Source: Gallionellaceae bacterium (GTDB lineage Bacteria; Pseudomonadota; Gammaproteobacteria; Burkholderiales; Thiobacillaceae). From it: a stretch of DNA of 64,000 bases. The position numbers and the translations under genes are program-made. Where the stretch lies: NCBI GenBank assembly GCA_028714875.1, contig JAQTLN010000014.1, positions 1 through 64,000 of the forward strand, in the 5' to 3' direction. Below are positions 9,334 through 18,497 of this stretch, piece after piece. The stretch's first letter is position 1, and each line of letters starts with the position of its first letter. The notes below the pieces were generated by a model. The model did no database searches. It worked only from the letters and a program-made list of their open reading frames with translations, and was not told where the DNA came from.

Positions 9334-10629
9334 ATGAATCGGCTTATTTCTTTCCGAGGCGGTCTGGCCTCGTTTTTCCCTTCGTTTATTCCCGCGTTTT
9401 TCTTTCTCGCCTGCCTGTCCGGCGCGTTGTTCATCGGCGCCGACACCCACGCGGCGGACCTGGCTCCACGCGCTCTGAGTCTGGAGGAAGCGGCCACGCT
9501 GGCGCTGCGGCGGCAGCCGCAACTCCTGGCGCAGCAGGCCGCCGTAGCGGCGCTGGTTGAGGCGGCTCCGGCGGCCGGGCAACTGCCGGACCCGAAACTG
9601 CGTGTGGGACTGCTGAGCCTGCCGGTCGATACCTTCAATTTCGACCAGGAAGCCATGACCCAGGCCAGCATCGGCATCAGCCAACTCATTCCCGGCGGCG
9701 ACAAGCGCCGCCTGGCCACAGTTAGGGTGGAACGCGAGGCGGCCCAGGGCGATCAGGCTTTGGCCGCCATCGCCCAGCGCATTTCGCGCGACGCGCGGCT
9801 GGCCTGGCTGGATGTCTACTCGCCAAGCGCGGCGGAGGCGCTGGTCGGCAAGGTCGAGGCCGAATATCAGCGTCAGGTGGAATGGAGCGAGGTCGCCTAC
9901 AAGACCAACAAAATCAGCCAGGACGAGACTCTGGCCCTGCGCGGCATGCTGGAAAGCACGCGGGATCGACTGGCTGAACTGGCCCGGCAACGCAATCACG
10001 CCCTGGTCGGCTTGGCCCGCTGGGTCGGGTCCGAGGCAAGGCGCCCGCTGGATACGCTGCCGACCGCCGCGCCGCCCGCGCCGCTGAGCGAGTTGCTGGA
10101 AAAGCTGGGGCGCCACCCGGAACTCACCGCGCTCAACGAAGCCGTCGCCGTGGCCCAATCCGAAGTGGCCCAGGCGCGTGAGGCGTACAAGCCGGACTGG
10201 TCGGTGGACTTGAGCTACGGCCTGCGCGGCGGCAATCGGGCCGATCTGGTTTCCTTTGTGGTGGGCGTGGACTTGCCGGTGTTCACCGCCAACCGCCAGG
10301 ACAAGCGCCTGGCCTCCCGGCTGGCCGGCGTGGAGCGGGCCGAACAGACGCGCCTGGACCGTTACCAGTCGCTCAAGGCGGAACTGGAAGCCGCTTATGC
10401 CGACTGGCAATCGGCCGATAGCCGCATCGCCCATTACGCACGCGAAATCCTGCCTCTCGCCGGCCGCCGCGTGGAAAGCGCCCTCGCCGCCTATGGCGGT
10501 GACCGCGCCAATTACAGCCGGGTGCTGGAGGCGCGCCGCGCGGAAACGGAGGCGCGCCTGCAACTACTCGCGCAACAAGTGGCGCGGGCCAAAGCCCTGG
10601 CGCAGATCCGCTACTTCAGCGCCCTTTGA
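9334..10629 (+). CDS. cusC: CusC/CzcC-type outer-membrane efflux protein (TolC family)
   Basis: Outer-membrane channel of a tripartite heavy-metal RND pump, 431 aa. It has an N-terminal signal segment (about 1-40) and two OEP repeats: about 52-235, opening LSLEEAATLALRRQP, and about 250-425, with a long coiled coil. The frame is open from 9286, but the ATG at 9334 is preferred because GGAGAG at 9323-9328 precedes it at proper spacing. The stop overlaps the ribosome-binding site of the next gene, so the three pump genes look co-transcribed. Family membership is clear; specificity comes from CusB and CusA downstream. Confidence 0.88.
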   Translation: MNRLISFRGGLASFFPSFIPAFFFLACLSGALFIGADTHAADLAPRALSLEEAATLALRRQPQLLAQQAAVAALVEAAPAAGQLPDPKLRVGLLSLPVDTFNFDQEAMTQASIGISQLIPGGDKRRLATVRVEREAAQGDQALAAIAQRISRDARLAWLDVYSPSAAEALVGKVEAEYQRQVEWSEVAYKTNKISQDETLALRGMLESTRDRLAELARQRNHALVGLARWVGSEARRPLDTLPTAAPPAPLSELLEKLGRHPELTALNEAVAVAQSEVAQAREAYKPDWSVDLSYGLRGGNRADLVSFVVGVDLPVFTANRQDKRLASRLAGVERAEQTRLDRYQSLKAELEAAYADWQSADSRIAHYAREILPLAGRRVESALAAYGGDRANYSRVLEARRAETEARLQLLAQQVARAKALAQIRYFSAL

Positions 10630-10639
10630 GGAGACGACC

Positions 10640-12157
10640 ATGAATACGAACATCAAACTGCTCGTTGTCCTCATCGCGGGACTTGCCGTGGGTGGTGGCG
10701 CCACCTGGTACACCCTGCGCGCGCAGTCGCCCGCCGGAAAGCCGGAAATGGCCAAGGAGATGGCCAAGGACACCGCCCCCGCCAAGGCGGACAAGGCCGT
10801 GCTCTACTGGTACGACCCCATGGTGCCGGCCCAGCACTTCGACAAGCCTGGCAAGTCGCCCTTCATGGATATGGATCTGGTGCCGAAATATGCCGGCGAC
10901 AGCGCGGATGGCAACGCCGCCGGTGTCAGCATCGACCCGCGCGTGGTGCAGAACCTGGGCATCCGCAGCACCATCGCGGAGAAGGGGCGGCTGTGGCGGC
11001 GCATCGACACCGTGGGGTATGTGCGCGCCGACGACAACCGCATCGAGGTGCTGCAAGCCCGGGTCAACGGCTGGGTCGAGGCGCTGCATGTACGTGCCGT
11101 CAATGATCCGGTGCAACGCGGCCAGTTGATCGCCGAGGTCTACAGCCCGGATCTCTACGTGGCGCAGGAGGAATTCCTGCTCGCCCTGAAGCATCCGGAG
11201 GACGCCGGCTGGATCGCCGCCGCGCGCCAGAAGATGGCCTTCCTGGGGCTAACCCAGAGCCAGATCGGCAATCTGGAGAAAGGCGGCAAGCCCCTGCGCC
11301 GGGTGAACTATTACGCCCCCGCCAGCGGCATCGTTTCCCGCCTCGCGGTGCATGAGGGGGGCGCGATCAATACCGGCATGCCCATCCTGGAAATCACCGA
11401 CCTGTCGAAAATCTGGGTCACGGCCGAGGTCATGGAAAACCAGGCGGCCTGGATCGCCCCCGGCAAGAGCGTGGAAATCAGCGTCGACAGCCTGCCCGGC
11501 GAGACTTTCGAGGGCAAGGTGGATTACCTCTACCCCACCATCAACGCCAACACCCGCACCCACCCGGTGCGCATCGTCCTGGCCAACAAGGGGCTCAAGC
11601 TGAAGCCGGGCATGTTCGCCAAGGTCACGCTCTACGGCGGCAAGGGTGAGGAAGCGGTGCTGGTGCCCAGCGAAGCGGTCATCACCACCGGCAAGCGCAG
11701 CATCGTCCTGGTGGCGCAGGGTGAGGGGCATTTCCTCCCGGTCGCGGTGAAGACCGGCATGGAGAGCGATGGCCGCACCGCCATCCTGATCGGTCTGAAA
11801 GGGGGTGAGAAAGTGGTCACCTCCGGCCAGTTCCTGATCGAGTCGGAAGCCAACCTGAAGGGCGCGCTGGACAAACTCGGCGCCCCCGGCGTCACGGTGC
11901 CGGAGATTCACACCGGCAGCGGCCGCATCACCAAGGTCAATGCCCAGACCGGCGAGCTGGAGATACAGCACGAGCCCATTCCCAGCCTGGATTGGCCCGG
12001 CATGACCATGGAATTCGAGGTGAAGGATCAGGCCATCCTCAAGGGGCTGAAACCGGGCCAGCAGGTGGAGTTCGACCTGCGCAACGAAGACGGCGATTTC
12101 CCCGTCGTCGCCATCCGCCCCAAGGCCGCCGCCAAGCCGACCGCCGGCGCGAAGTGA
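10640..12157 (+). CDS. cusB: CusB-type periplasmic adaptor fused to a CusF domain
   Basis: Membrane-fusion protein of the Cu+/Ag+ efflux pump, 505 aa. It has an N-terminal membrane anchor (about 5-25), a heavy-metal-binding domain (about 54-85, YWYDPMVP...FMDMDLVP), then barrel-sandwich and beta-barrel adaptor domains (about 100-400). The C-terminus (about 432-500) is a CusF-like fold. Its metal ligands are recognisable: His444, Trp452, Met455 and Met457, in QHEP...DWPGMTM, matching the His/Trp/Met/Met site of E. coli CusF. Fusion of metallochaperone to adaptor removes the need for a separate cusF gene. The start at 10640 follows GAGGAG that overlaps the cusC stop; the longer open frame from 10256 is an overlap artefact. 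Confidence 0.92.
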   Translation: MNTNIKLLVVLIAGLAVGGGATWYTLRAQSPAGKPEMAKEMAKDTAPAKADKAVLYWYDPMVPAQHFDKPGKSPFMDMDLVPKYAGDSADGNAAGVSIDPRVVQNLGIRSTIAEKGRLWRRIDTVGYVRADDNRIEVLQARVNGWVEALHVRAVNDPVQRGQLIAEVYSPDLYVAQEEFLLALKHPEDAGWIAAARQKMAFLGLTQSQIGNLEKGGKPLRRVNYYAPASGIVSRLAVHEGGAINTGMPILEITDLSKIWVTAEVMENQAAWIAPGKSVEISVDSLPGETFEGKVDYLYPTINANTRTHPVRIVLANKGLKLKPGMFAKVTLYGGKGEEAVLVPSEAVITTGKRSIVLVAQGEGHFLPVAVKTGMESDGRTAILIGLKGGEKVVTSGQFLIESEANLKGALDKLGAPGVTVPEIHTGSGRITKVNAQTGELEIQHEPIPSLDWPGMTMEFEVKDQAILKGLKPGQQVEFDLRNEDGDFPVVAIRPKAAAKPTAGAK

Positions 12158-12167
12158 GGCCACGACC

Positions 12168-15100
12168 ATGATCGCAAAACTCATTCACTGGTCCGTGGCC
12201 AACCGCCTGTTGGTGGTCATCGCCACGCTCATCGCCACCGCCTGGGGGGTGGTGTCCGTGCTCAGAACGCCGCTCGACGCCATCCCCGATCTATCCGACG
12301 TGCAGGTCATCATCCGCACCCCCTTCCCCGGCCAGGCGCCGCAGGTGGTGGAGGATCAGGTCACCTATCCGCTGGCCACCACCATGATGTCGGTGCCGGG
12401 GGCCAAGGTGGTGCGCGGTTACTCCATGTTCGGCGACTCTTACGTCTACATCCTGTTCGAGGACGGCACCGATCTTTATTGGGCGCGCTCGCGGGTGCTG
12501 GAATACCTGAACACGGCGGCGAGCAAGCTGCCGGCGGCGGCCAAGCCGGCCATCGGCCCGGACGCCACCGGGGTCGGCTGGATCTTCGAATACGCCCTCA
12601 CCGACAAGAGCGGCAGGCACGACCTGGCGCAATTGCGCTCCTTGCAGGACTGGTTTCTCAAGTTCGAGTTGCAAGGGCTGCCCAACGTGGCCGAGGTGGC
12701 CACCATCGGCGGCATGGTCAAGCAGTATCAAATCCTGATCGACCCGGAACGCATGCGCGCCCTCAACCTGCCGCTGTCGCGCATCGTCACGGCGGTGCGC
12801 CGCGCCAACCAGGAGGCGGGCGGTTCGATCCTGGAACTGGGCGAGGCGGAGTACATGGTGCGCGCCAGCGGTTACCTGAAGACCCTCGCCGATTTCGAGC
12901 AGATTCCCGTGAGCCTGGGGCCGGACGGCACGCCCATCGTGCTGCGCGACGTGGCGCGCGTCCAGACCGGCCCGCAGATGCGTCGCGGCATCGCCGAACT
13001 GGACGGCCAGGGCGAGGTGGTGGGCGGCGTCATCGTCATGCGTTCCGGCGGCAACGCGCTGGACACCATCGCCGCCGTCAAGGCCAAGCTGGAAACCTTG
13101 AAGAAGAGCCTGCCGCCGGGCGTGGAGATCGTGCCCACCTACGACCGCTCCGGCCTGATCAAACGCTCGGTGGAAACCCTGACCCACAAGCTGGCGGAGG
13201 AATTCATCGTCGTCGCCCTGGTCTGCCTGGCCTTCCTGTTCCATTTGCGTTCCAGCCTGGTCGCCATCGTTTCCCTGCCCCTGGGCATCCTGGTCGCCTT
13301 CATCGTCATGCGGCATCAGGGCATCAACGCCAACATCATGTCGCTGGGCGGCATCGCCATCGCCATCGGCGCCATGGTGGACGCGGCCATCGTCATGATC
13401 GAGAACGGCCACAAGCACCTGGAGGCCTGGCGCCACGAGCATCAGGACAAAGACCCGAGCAGCCACGACTACTTCGCCATCTCCGCCCGATCCGCCGCCG
13501 AGGTGGGGCCGGCACTGTTCTTCAGCCTGCTCATCATCACCGTCAGCTTCCTGCCGGTGTTCACCCTGGAGGCCCAGGAAGGCCGATTGTTCGCGCCCCT
13601 GGCGTATACCAAAACCTACTCCATGGCCGCCGCCGCCGGCTTGTCGGTGACCTTGATCCCGGTGCTCATGGGCTGGTTCATCCGCGGCAAGATTCCGGCG
13701 GAAAACAAGAACCCGCTCAACCGGCTGTTGATCGCCATTTACCGGCCTCTGATCGGCATCGCCCTGCGCGCGCCCAAGTTGAACCTGCTGCTGGCGGCGC
13801 TGCTGCTGGCGGCCACCTGGTACCCGATCTCCCGGGTGGGTTCGGAGTTCATCCCGCCCCTGGACGAAGGCGACCTGCTGGCCATGCCCACCACCCTGCC
13901 CGGCTTGAGCCCGTCCAAGGCGGCGGAACTGCTGCAACTGTCCGACCGCATGACCAAGACCGTGCCCGAGGTGAAAAGTGTGTTCGGCAAGATCGGCCGC
14001 GCCGACTCCGCCACCGACCCGGCGCCGCTGACCATGGTGGAAACCACCATCCAGCTCAAGGACCCATCGCAATGGCGCCCCGGCATGACCTTGAAGGGCA
14101 TCATCGCGGAACTGGACCGCAACGTGCGGGTTCCCGGTATGGCCAACCTCTGGGTGCAACCCATCCGCACCCGTATCGACATGCTCGCCACCGGCATCCG
14201 CAGCCCGGTGGGCGTAAAGATCGCCGGGCCGGAGTTGAGCGTGATCCAACGCATCGGCACCGACGTGGAAGCCGCGCTGAAGACCCTACCCGGCACCGCC
14301 AGCGCCTACGCGGAACGGGTGACCGCCGGTCGCTACCTCAACGTGGACATCGACCGCGCCGCCGCCGCGCGTTACGGGCTCAACATCGCCGACATCCAGG
14401 AACTGGTCAGCATCGCCATCGGTGGCGCCACGGTGGCGGAAACGGTGGAAGGGCTGGAACGCTACCCAATCCAGATTCGTTTCCCGCGTGAGCTGCGCGA
14501 CAGCATTTCCCGCCTCGGGCAACTACCGTTGATCACCAGCCAGGGCGCCAGCGTGCCACTTTCCGCCGTCGCCAAACTCGGCATCGCCGACGGCCCGCCC
14601 ATGCTGAAAAGTGAAAATGCCCGTCCCAACGGCTGGATCTACGTGGACATCAAGGGGCAAGACCTGGGCAGTTATGTGAAGGAAGCACAAACCGCCGTGG
14701 CCAAACAGGTGGAACTGCCACCCGGCTATTCCATCGCCTGGTCCGGCCAGTACGAATACCTGGAACGCGCCCAGGCGCGCCTGAAGCTGGTGTTGCCGCT
14801 CACCCTGGCCATCATCTTCCTGCTGCTCTTCCTCACCTTCCGCAACTTGTGGCAGCCCCTGCTGATCATGGCCTCCCTGCCCTTCGCCCTGATCGGCGGC
14901 TACTGGCTGCTCTACCTGCTCGGCTACAACATGTCGGTGGCGGTGGCGGTGGGCTTCATCGCCCTCGCCGGGGTAGCGGCGGAGTTCGGCGTGATCATGC
15001 TGATCTACCTTGATCAGGCGGTGAAAACGCGCGAAACCGAAGGCCGTTTCAACACCCGCGCCGACCTGGTTGAAGCCATCGTCGAGGGCGCGGTGCTACG

Positions 15101-15302
15101 GGTACGGCCCAAGGCCATGACCGTCGCCGTCATCCTCGCCGGCCTGCTGCCGATCATGCTGGGAACCGGCACCGGCAGCGAAGTCATGCAGCGTATCGCC
15201 GCGCCCATGGTCGGCGGCATGATCACCGCCCCGATGTTGTCCATGTTCGTCATCCCGGTGGTCTACCTGCTCTGGCGCGGACGCGGGTTGAAGGCGGCGT
15301 AA
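12168..15302 (+). CDS. cusA: CusA-type Cu+/Ag+ RND efflux transporter
   Basis: Inner-membrane proton-driven pump of 1044 aa, the usual length for HME-RND proteins, with 12 transmembrane segments and two large periplasmic loops. Counting residues, the three methionines that bind Cu+/Ag+ in E. coli CusA fall at the same numbers here: Met573 (AMPTTLPG), Met623 (PLTMVETT) and Met672 (RIDMLATG). This supports monovalent copper or silver rather than the divalent Czc substrates. The gene begins 10 bp after cusB and closes the operon. No CusRS-type regulator adjoins it in this window. Confidence 0.95.
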   Translation: MIAKLIHWSVANRLLVVIATLIATAWGVVSVLRTPLDAIPDLSDVQVIIRTPFPGQAPQVVEDQVTYPLATTMMSVPGAKVVRGYSMFGDSYVYILFEDGTDLYWARSRVLEYLNTAASKLPAAAKPAIGPDATGVGWIFEYALTDKSGRHDLAQLRSLQDWFLKFELQGLPNVAEVATIGGMVKQYQILIDPERMRALNLPLSRIVTAVRRANQEAGGSILELGEAEYMVRASGYLKTLADFEQIPVSLGPDGTPIVLRDVARVQTGPQMRRGIAELDGQGEVVGGVIVMRSGGNALDTIAAVKAKLETLKKSLPPGVEIVPTYDRSGLIKRSVETLTHKLAEEFIVVALVCLAFLFHLRSSLVAIVSLPLGILVAFIVMRHQGINANIMSLGGIAIAIGAMVDAAIVMIENGHKHLEAWRHEHQDKDPSSHDYFAISARSAAEVGPALFFSLLIITVSFLPVFTLEAQEGRLFAPLAYTKTYSMAAAAGLSVTLIPVLMGWFIRGKIPAENKNPLNRLLIAIYRPLIGIALRAPKLNLLLAALLLAATWYPISRVGSEFIPPLDEGDLLAMPTTLPGLSPSKAAELLQLSDRMTKTVPEVKSVFGKIGRADSATDPAPLTMVETTIQLKDPSQWRPGMTLKGIIAELDRNVRVPGMANLWVQPIRTRIDMLATGIRSPVGVKIAGPELSVIQRIGTDVEAALKTLPGTASAYAERVTAGRYLNVDIDRAAAARYGLNIADIQELVSIAIGGATVAETVEGLERYPIQIRFPRELRDSISRLGQLPLITSQGASVPLSAVAKLGIADGPPMLKSENARPNGWIYVDIKGQDLGSYVKEAQTAVAKQVELPPGYSIAWSGQYEYLERAQARLKLVLPLTLAIIFLLLFLTFRNLWQPLLIMASLPFALIGGYWLLYLLGYNMSVAVAVGFIALAGVAAEFGVIMLIYLDQAVKTRETEGRFNTRADLVEAIVEGAVLRVRPKAMTVAVILAGLLPIMLGTGTGSEVMQRIAAPMVGGMITAPMLSMFVIPVVYLLWRGRGLKAA

Positions 15303-15340
15303 TCCAGAAAACCAATGCCGGCGCGCGCCGTAGCGCCGTA

Positions 15341-15379
15341 GGTCGGGTTAGGCGCGTCTTTTTGCGCCGTAACCCGACC
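15341..15379. repeat. REP-like hairpin (GGTCGGGTTAGGCGC type) after cusA
   Basis: Arms at 15341-15355 and 15364-15379 (GGTCGGGTTAGGCGC / GCGCCGTAACCCGACC) pair over a T-rich loop. The same element occurs at 43090-43127 and 43184-43221. Here it sits between the cusA stop and the distal end of the integron array and may terminate cusA transcription. Confidence 0.8.
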
Positions 15380-15456
15380 GCATAAGAACTGCGAGCCTGG
15401 TCTCTTTAATGTCGTGTCTGACTCATTAGGTGTTTTAGGCGGTGATAGGTCCCAAT

Positions 15457-15918
15457 TTAGACAGGGCTACCATAATCATTCTCATGGTCGTTTCCTTTAC
15501 TTGCTAGCCAAATAATAAGCGGAATAATCCCAATTATCGTAATAGCAATCAGAAGCCACCAGGCACTTCTGCCTGTGTCGTGTAACCGTCTTGCAGAAGC
15601 AGCAAGAGATGGCAGGAAAAGCGCGAGACTAACAAATCCAGATAAAATTTGAGAAGCGTCGACAATCATCGATCCCCAGGAAAGAAGCACAGTAAATAAG
15701 TAAAACCACCAATACTCAGGCCGAGTTGCTCTGCCGCTGAAGTCGACGTATTTCGACAAGCAAGTGGATAGGGATTTGCTAAACGTCATTGGTTCGCTCA
15801 CCGCACTTGCAAATGCTGTTGCATGGTTAGGTGATGCCAATATCTCGATGTTGGCACCACAGCCACTACAAAACTTTGCGCCATCAGAGTTTTCTTTACC
15901 GCATTTTGGACAAAACAT
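15457..15918 (-). CDS. Cassette 6: zinc-ribbon DUF805 membrane protein
   Basis: A 153-residue protein with an N-terminal zinc ribbon (CPKCGKEN...CSGCG, residues 3-21), a short linker and a DUF805 domain (about 45-145) with three or four hydrophobic segments, the GRATRPEYWWF signature and RRLHDTGRSAW. DUF805 proteins are small inner-membrane proteins of unknown role. The start lies 49 bp into the cassette after attC5, preceded by AAAGGGAA. No attC follows it, only the REP hairpin and cusA. Confidence 0.85.
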   Translation of the reverse strand: MFCPKCGKENSDGAKFCSGCGANIEILASPNHATAFASAVSEPMTFSKSLSTCLSKYVDFSGRATRPEYWWFYLFTVLLSWGSMIVDASQILSGFVSLALFLPSLAASARRLHDTGRSAWWLLIAITIIGIIPLIIWLASKGNDHENDYGSPV

Positions 15919-15966
15919 TCACATTCCCTTTTTATTTGTGCCGCACTCAAAGGCAGCAGCACTCGC

Positions 15967-16057
15967 GCCTAACGTTTAGGGTAAGGGGCCGGCGCGCAAG
16001 CGTTGGCAAAGACCAAAGCCCACATTTCGCCGGTCCCGCTTGACCCGATTGTTAGGC
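15967..16057 (-). other. attC5 recombination site (91 bp)
   Basis: In cassette orientation it runs from R'' GCCTAAC (16057-16051) to R' GTTAGGC (15973-15967) with an imperfect palindrome between. It is nearly identical to attC3 (17125-17215), differing at only a few bases, which indicates cassettes drawn from one local attC lineage. Confidence 0.92.
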
Positions 16058-16073
16058 AATTATTTAATAACTA

Positions 16074-16289
16074 TTATTTTCGTCCGCCAACGTAACGGCT
16101 GCCTTTTCCGTGACTGTTGATCACACGCTTGCTACCTGTGCGCCCCTTTGCTTCGGGGAGTTGAAGAATTGATGCGGTAGAAGAAATAAGTGACTGCGAA
16201 GCATATGAGACAAATGATGAATCAATCGGTGACGCGATTGCGATTGATGTGGTTGCAGCAAGTAGCAATGATGCAAAAATGTAATTCAT
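16074..16289 (-). CDS. Cassette 5, second gene: small exported protein
   Basis: A 71-residue protein beginning with a signal peptide (about 1-19, alanine-rich cleavage region IAIASP). The mature part is short and ends in a basic Gly/Arg/Lys tail (RVINSHGKGSRYVGGRK). No family is recognised. GAGGAG lies nine bases upstream of the ATG. It shares a cassette with the gene at 16343-16648: no attC separates them, the gap is 53 bp, and it is downstream in transcription. Confidence 0.65.
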   Translation of the reverse strand: MNYIFASLLLAATTSIAIASPIDSSFVSYASQSLISSTASILQLPEAKGRTGSKRVINSHGKGSRYVGGRK

Positions 16290-16342
16290 AGCGTTATCTC
16301 CTCAAGGTTACGGTGACGGAGTGTCCATTTAGGTTGTAACAA

Positions 16343-16648
16343 TTACCAACCCTTTTTCTTTGACTCAGGGTTTCGATCATAAGGGTTGTTTACCCCATCA
16401 CGATCATTGTCATAGCGCCCATAACTGGAGTTACTTTTATTTGTGGCGCCATCTGAACTGTACTCATCACGCTGATTGCCTCCCCGGCTCTCTGAGCTTC
16501 GATTGTTATTGCGATATTGATCGGGGTCGCTCGCAGTATGACCCTGAACATAAGTGCCGTCTTTGCGGGTGTGTCCTCTGACGTAGTGATCTGCGAAGAC
16601 CGAACTAGCGACCAGTAATAAAACAAGAAAACCAATTGAGCGTTTCAT
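16343..16648 (-). CDS. Cassette 5, first gene: small exported hydrophilic protein
   Basis: A 101-residue protein with a signal peptide (about 1-19, ending SSVFA). It opens with HYVRGHTRKDGTYVQGHTAS, the kind of motif seen in small exported proteins of unknown function from proteobacteria and phages. The rest is Asn/Ser/Arg/Asp-rich and ends in a short acidic DNDRDGVNNPYDRNP segment that looks like a single calcium-loop-like stretch. The start at 16648 follows GGAG with eight-base spacing; the frame extends five codons further upstream. First gene after attC4. Confidence 0.7.
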   Translation of the reverse strand: MKRSIGFLVLLLVASSVFADHYVRGHTRKDGTYVQGHTASDPDQYRNNNRSSESRGGNQRDEYSSDGATNKSNSSYGRYDNDRDGVNNPYDRNPESKKKGW

Positions 16649-16702
16649 TTTTAATCTCCACAATTTGTGCCGAAGGTCTGCTCGACACTCTCAGTGACAA
16701 AA

Positions 16703-16793
16703 GCCTAACGTCTAGGTTAAGCGGGCGCGCGCGAGGCGCCAACCACGAAGTGAACCGGCATTTCGCGCGCTCCGCTTGAACCGCATGTTATGC
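16703..16793 (-). other. attC4 recombination site (91 bp)
   Basis: In cassette orientation R'' GCATAAC (16793-16787) and R' GTTAGGC (16709-16703) flank an imperfect palindrome rich in GCGCGC. The inner sequence GTGAACCGGCATTTCGCGCG is closely matched by the decayed site near 62.3 kb. Confidence 0.9.
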
Positions 16794-16815
16794 GTGACAG
16801 AGAAAGGAATTAGAA

Positions 16816-17137
16816 ATGCAAGTAACGATTGACCACTACGGCGGATATTACCGATGGAAATTGACAATAGGCGATGGTCGCGGAAACACATTCGCCGAAG
16901 GGAAAAGCGGTTCATTCGGGGGGGGCGCGTGAAATTGCATATTCGGTTGTTGCTGTTTTTTGCCGTGGTGCGGAAGGATCGAAACCGGGTTCATTGGCTT
17001 TCAAGATGTTGTGGGAGCGCGTGGAATGGTTTGAGTCACCCGCAGCGAAGGCACATTCGCAAGCCGACATTGAGCGTGATTTGCGGATCGCTTTTGCGGT
17101 AGGAGATGCACGACGGGCGAAGGCGCATAACGTCTAG
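16816..17137 (+). pseudogene. Cassette 4: inverted, frameshifted small gene
   Basis: This gene runs against the cassette direction. AGAAAGGAATT precedes an ATG at 16816 that opens MQVTIDHYGGYYRWKL, but the frame ends at a TGA (16929-16931) just after a run of eight G (16918-16925). Removing one G joins it to the next frame, which continues for about 70 residues (REIAYSVVAVFCRG...) to a TAG at 17135-17137 inside attC3. The whole would be about 106 aa. No family is recognised. It is either a true frameshift, a phase-variable poly-G tract or a sequencing error. No minus-strand frame in this cassette looks better. Confidence 0.5.
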
Positions 17138-17215
17138 GGTAAGGGGCCGGCGCGCAAGCGCTGGCAAAGACCAAAGCCGGCATTTCGCCGGTCCCTCTTG
17201 ACCCGATTGTTAGGC
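17125..17215 (-). other. attC3 recombination site (91 bp)
   Basis: In cassette orientation R'' GCCTAAC (17215-17209) and R' GTTATGC (17131-17125) enclose a palindrome pairing around a CATTTCGCCGG core. Near-copy of attC5. Confidence 0.92.
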
Positions 17216-17253
17216 ATGGCAGCAGGTAATAAACAAGAGTATTTTCCATAAGC

Positions 17254-17637
17254 TCATTTTTCTATGTACCTAAAGCCTACCAACGTAACATATGAAACGC
17301 CTTTTATTCCCATTTCGGATTCGCGAAGTCTAGACTCCACATATGCGTTAGTTGCGCCACATTCGCAGACAGACTTTGCATTCTTTCTTATTGCCCCTTC
17401 AATCGAATGATCAAAACTAAAAGCACTACTTCCAGTCACGACACATAGTTCCTTTATATTGCCGTATTCCATGGCTTGGGATTTTGTCTGGTAAACCCTC
17501 AAATTACATTCGCCTGATGAATATGTGCCAAACTCTCCAGCGCTCCTGACCACGGTCTCCGCGCAGCCTGACAAAATAATTCCTATGGTCAATGTCAACA
17601 ATACAGGGTTAATGGATATTTTCTTATGATCCGTCAT
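17254..17637 (-). CDS. Cassette 3: small lipoprotein
   Basis: A 127-residue predicted lipoprotein. The N-terminus has a basic region, a hydrophobic stretch and a lipobox LSGC, so Cys25 would be lipidated. The mature part has paired cysteines (SGECNLRVY, KELCVV, KSVCECGATNAYV) typical of a small disulfide-bonded periplasmic domain. I recognise no named family. AGAGGATGATGTT precedes the ATG at 17637. It is the only gene of its cassette, between attC2 and attC3. Confidence 0.72.
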   Translation of the reverse strand: MTDHKKISINPVLLTLTIGIILSGCAETVVRSAGEFGTYSSGECNLRVYQTKSQAMEYGNIKELCVVTGSSAFSFDHSIEGAIRKNAKSVCECGATNAYVESRLRESEMGIKGVSYVTLVGFRYIEK

Positions 17638-17661
17638 AACATCATCCTCTTATAAGTTCGA

Positions 17662-17735
17662 GTATAACGGCTAATGTTAAAAACAATTGGCCTGTGCGGT
17701 TTATCGCGAAAGTCTGCATCATAGCCAGGTTAGGC
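17662..17735 (-). other. attC2 recombination site (about 74 bp, divergent)
   Basis: R'' GCCTAAC (17735-17729) is canonical and complements the start of cassette 2. The R' side (GTTATAC, 17668-17662) departs from GTTRRRY and the internal palindrome is weak. The right boundary is secure; the left one is the best candidate. Confidence 0.65.
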
Positions 17736-17777
17736 AGTATCTTACCCTTTGTTCGAGAAGTCCTTCGCGTCATAGAT

Positions 17778-18413
17778 TCAATCAAAGTCTTCTGTCTTTA
17801 GAGTCTTGGCTTTTTCGATAATGAGTTTTACCTCTTGCTCTAGCTCCTGATTGAATTTGATGTAGCTCTCGTGCATCGGCCCCATAAGATCGAAGGTAGG
17901 GGATTTAGGATTGCGAAGGTGATATGCGATATGCCAACGCACATCCATTGCTGTTTTATAAAGAGCAATAACCCGATCTCCCCACACTTCGATGATGGAT
18001 AGAGTATTCCGTTCGTCGTGTCTCGTCTTTATATCTTTGTATGATTCCTCTGCAAATTTTGCGAGGTCGTCATTCTTCTTGTTAAGATTCTCAAGATTGG
18101 CGTGAATCAATTGGTAAGAGATTCGTTGGCTTCGATTTAGATGCGAAAAAGCCTCTTTGAAGTACTGCCTGAAAAACATATTCTGGACTGGAAGTGCCGC
18201 CGTTGGCTCCATTCCTTTAAGGGCGAATATTTGAAGTTGGCGATTATGAATCATTACAACTCGTTGAAGTTGGTTCTGAATGTCCTCAAGCTCAGTTAGC
18301 AGACCGGCTCTCAACTTTCGCGCCGTCCACAAGTCCTTGAAAAATGCGGTTCCCTGGGCCAGCAACCAACCCACGGTGACCGATATTAATGAAATGACAA
18401 CCTTTTCTTCCAT
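17778..18413 (-). CDS. Cassette 2: membrane-anchored helical protein
   Basis: A 211-residue protein: one N-terminal transmembrane segment (about 5-22, VISLISVTVGWLLAQGTAFF) followed by a mostly helical, charged cytoplasmic part, probably coiled coil (about 27-60 and 100-125), ending acidic. Similar single-anchor proteins of unknown function recur in integron cassettes. The frame opens 12 codons earlier at 18449, inside attC1, but the ATG at 18413 places the hydrophobic segment correctly. Function not known. Confidence 0.7.
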   Translation of the reverse strand: MEEKVVISLISVTVGWLLAQGTAFFKDLWTARKLRAGLLTELEDIQNQLQRVVMIHNRQLQIFALKGMEPTAALPVQNMFFRQYFKEAFSHLNRSQRISYQLIHANLENLNKKNDDLAKFAEESYKDIKTRHDERNTLSIIEVWGDRVIALYKTAMDVRWHIAYHLRNPKSPTFDLMGPMHESYIKFNQELEQEVKLIIEKAKTLKTEDFD

Positions 18414-18425
18414 AGTGTTGGTGGC

Positions 18426-18497
18426 GCCTAACGTAGAGCTAAGGGGCAAGACAAATGCGCAGCATTTGGCTTGTCCCTTTTGAGCGCCATGTTAGCT
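18426..18497 (-). other. attC1 recombination site (72 bp)
   Basis: In cassette orientation R'' AGCTAAC (18497-18491) and R' GTTAGGC (18432-18426) flank a strong palindrome: AAGGGACAAG...CAAATGC pairs with GCATTTG...CTTGCCCCTT around a TGC loop. The TAA stop of the cassette 1 gene (18494-18492) lies inside R'', as is usual for cassettes. Confidence 0.93.

Noticed and set aside
15341-15379. Possible terminal attC of cassette 6 (GGTTAGGC...GCCGTAACC)
   Set aside because: The same hairpin occurs at 43.1-43.2 kb with no cassettes, is under 40 bp and lacks attC internal structure; it is a REP-like element.
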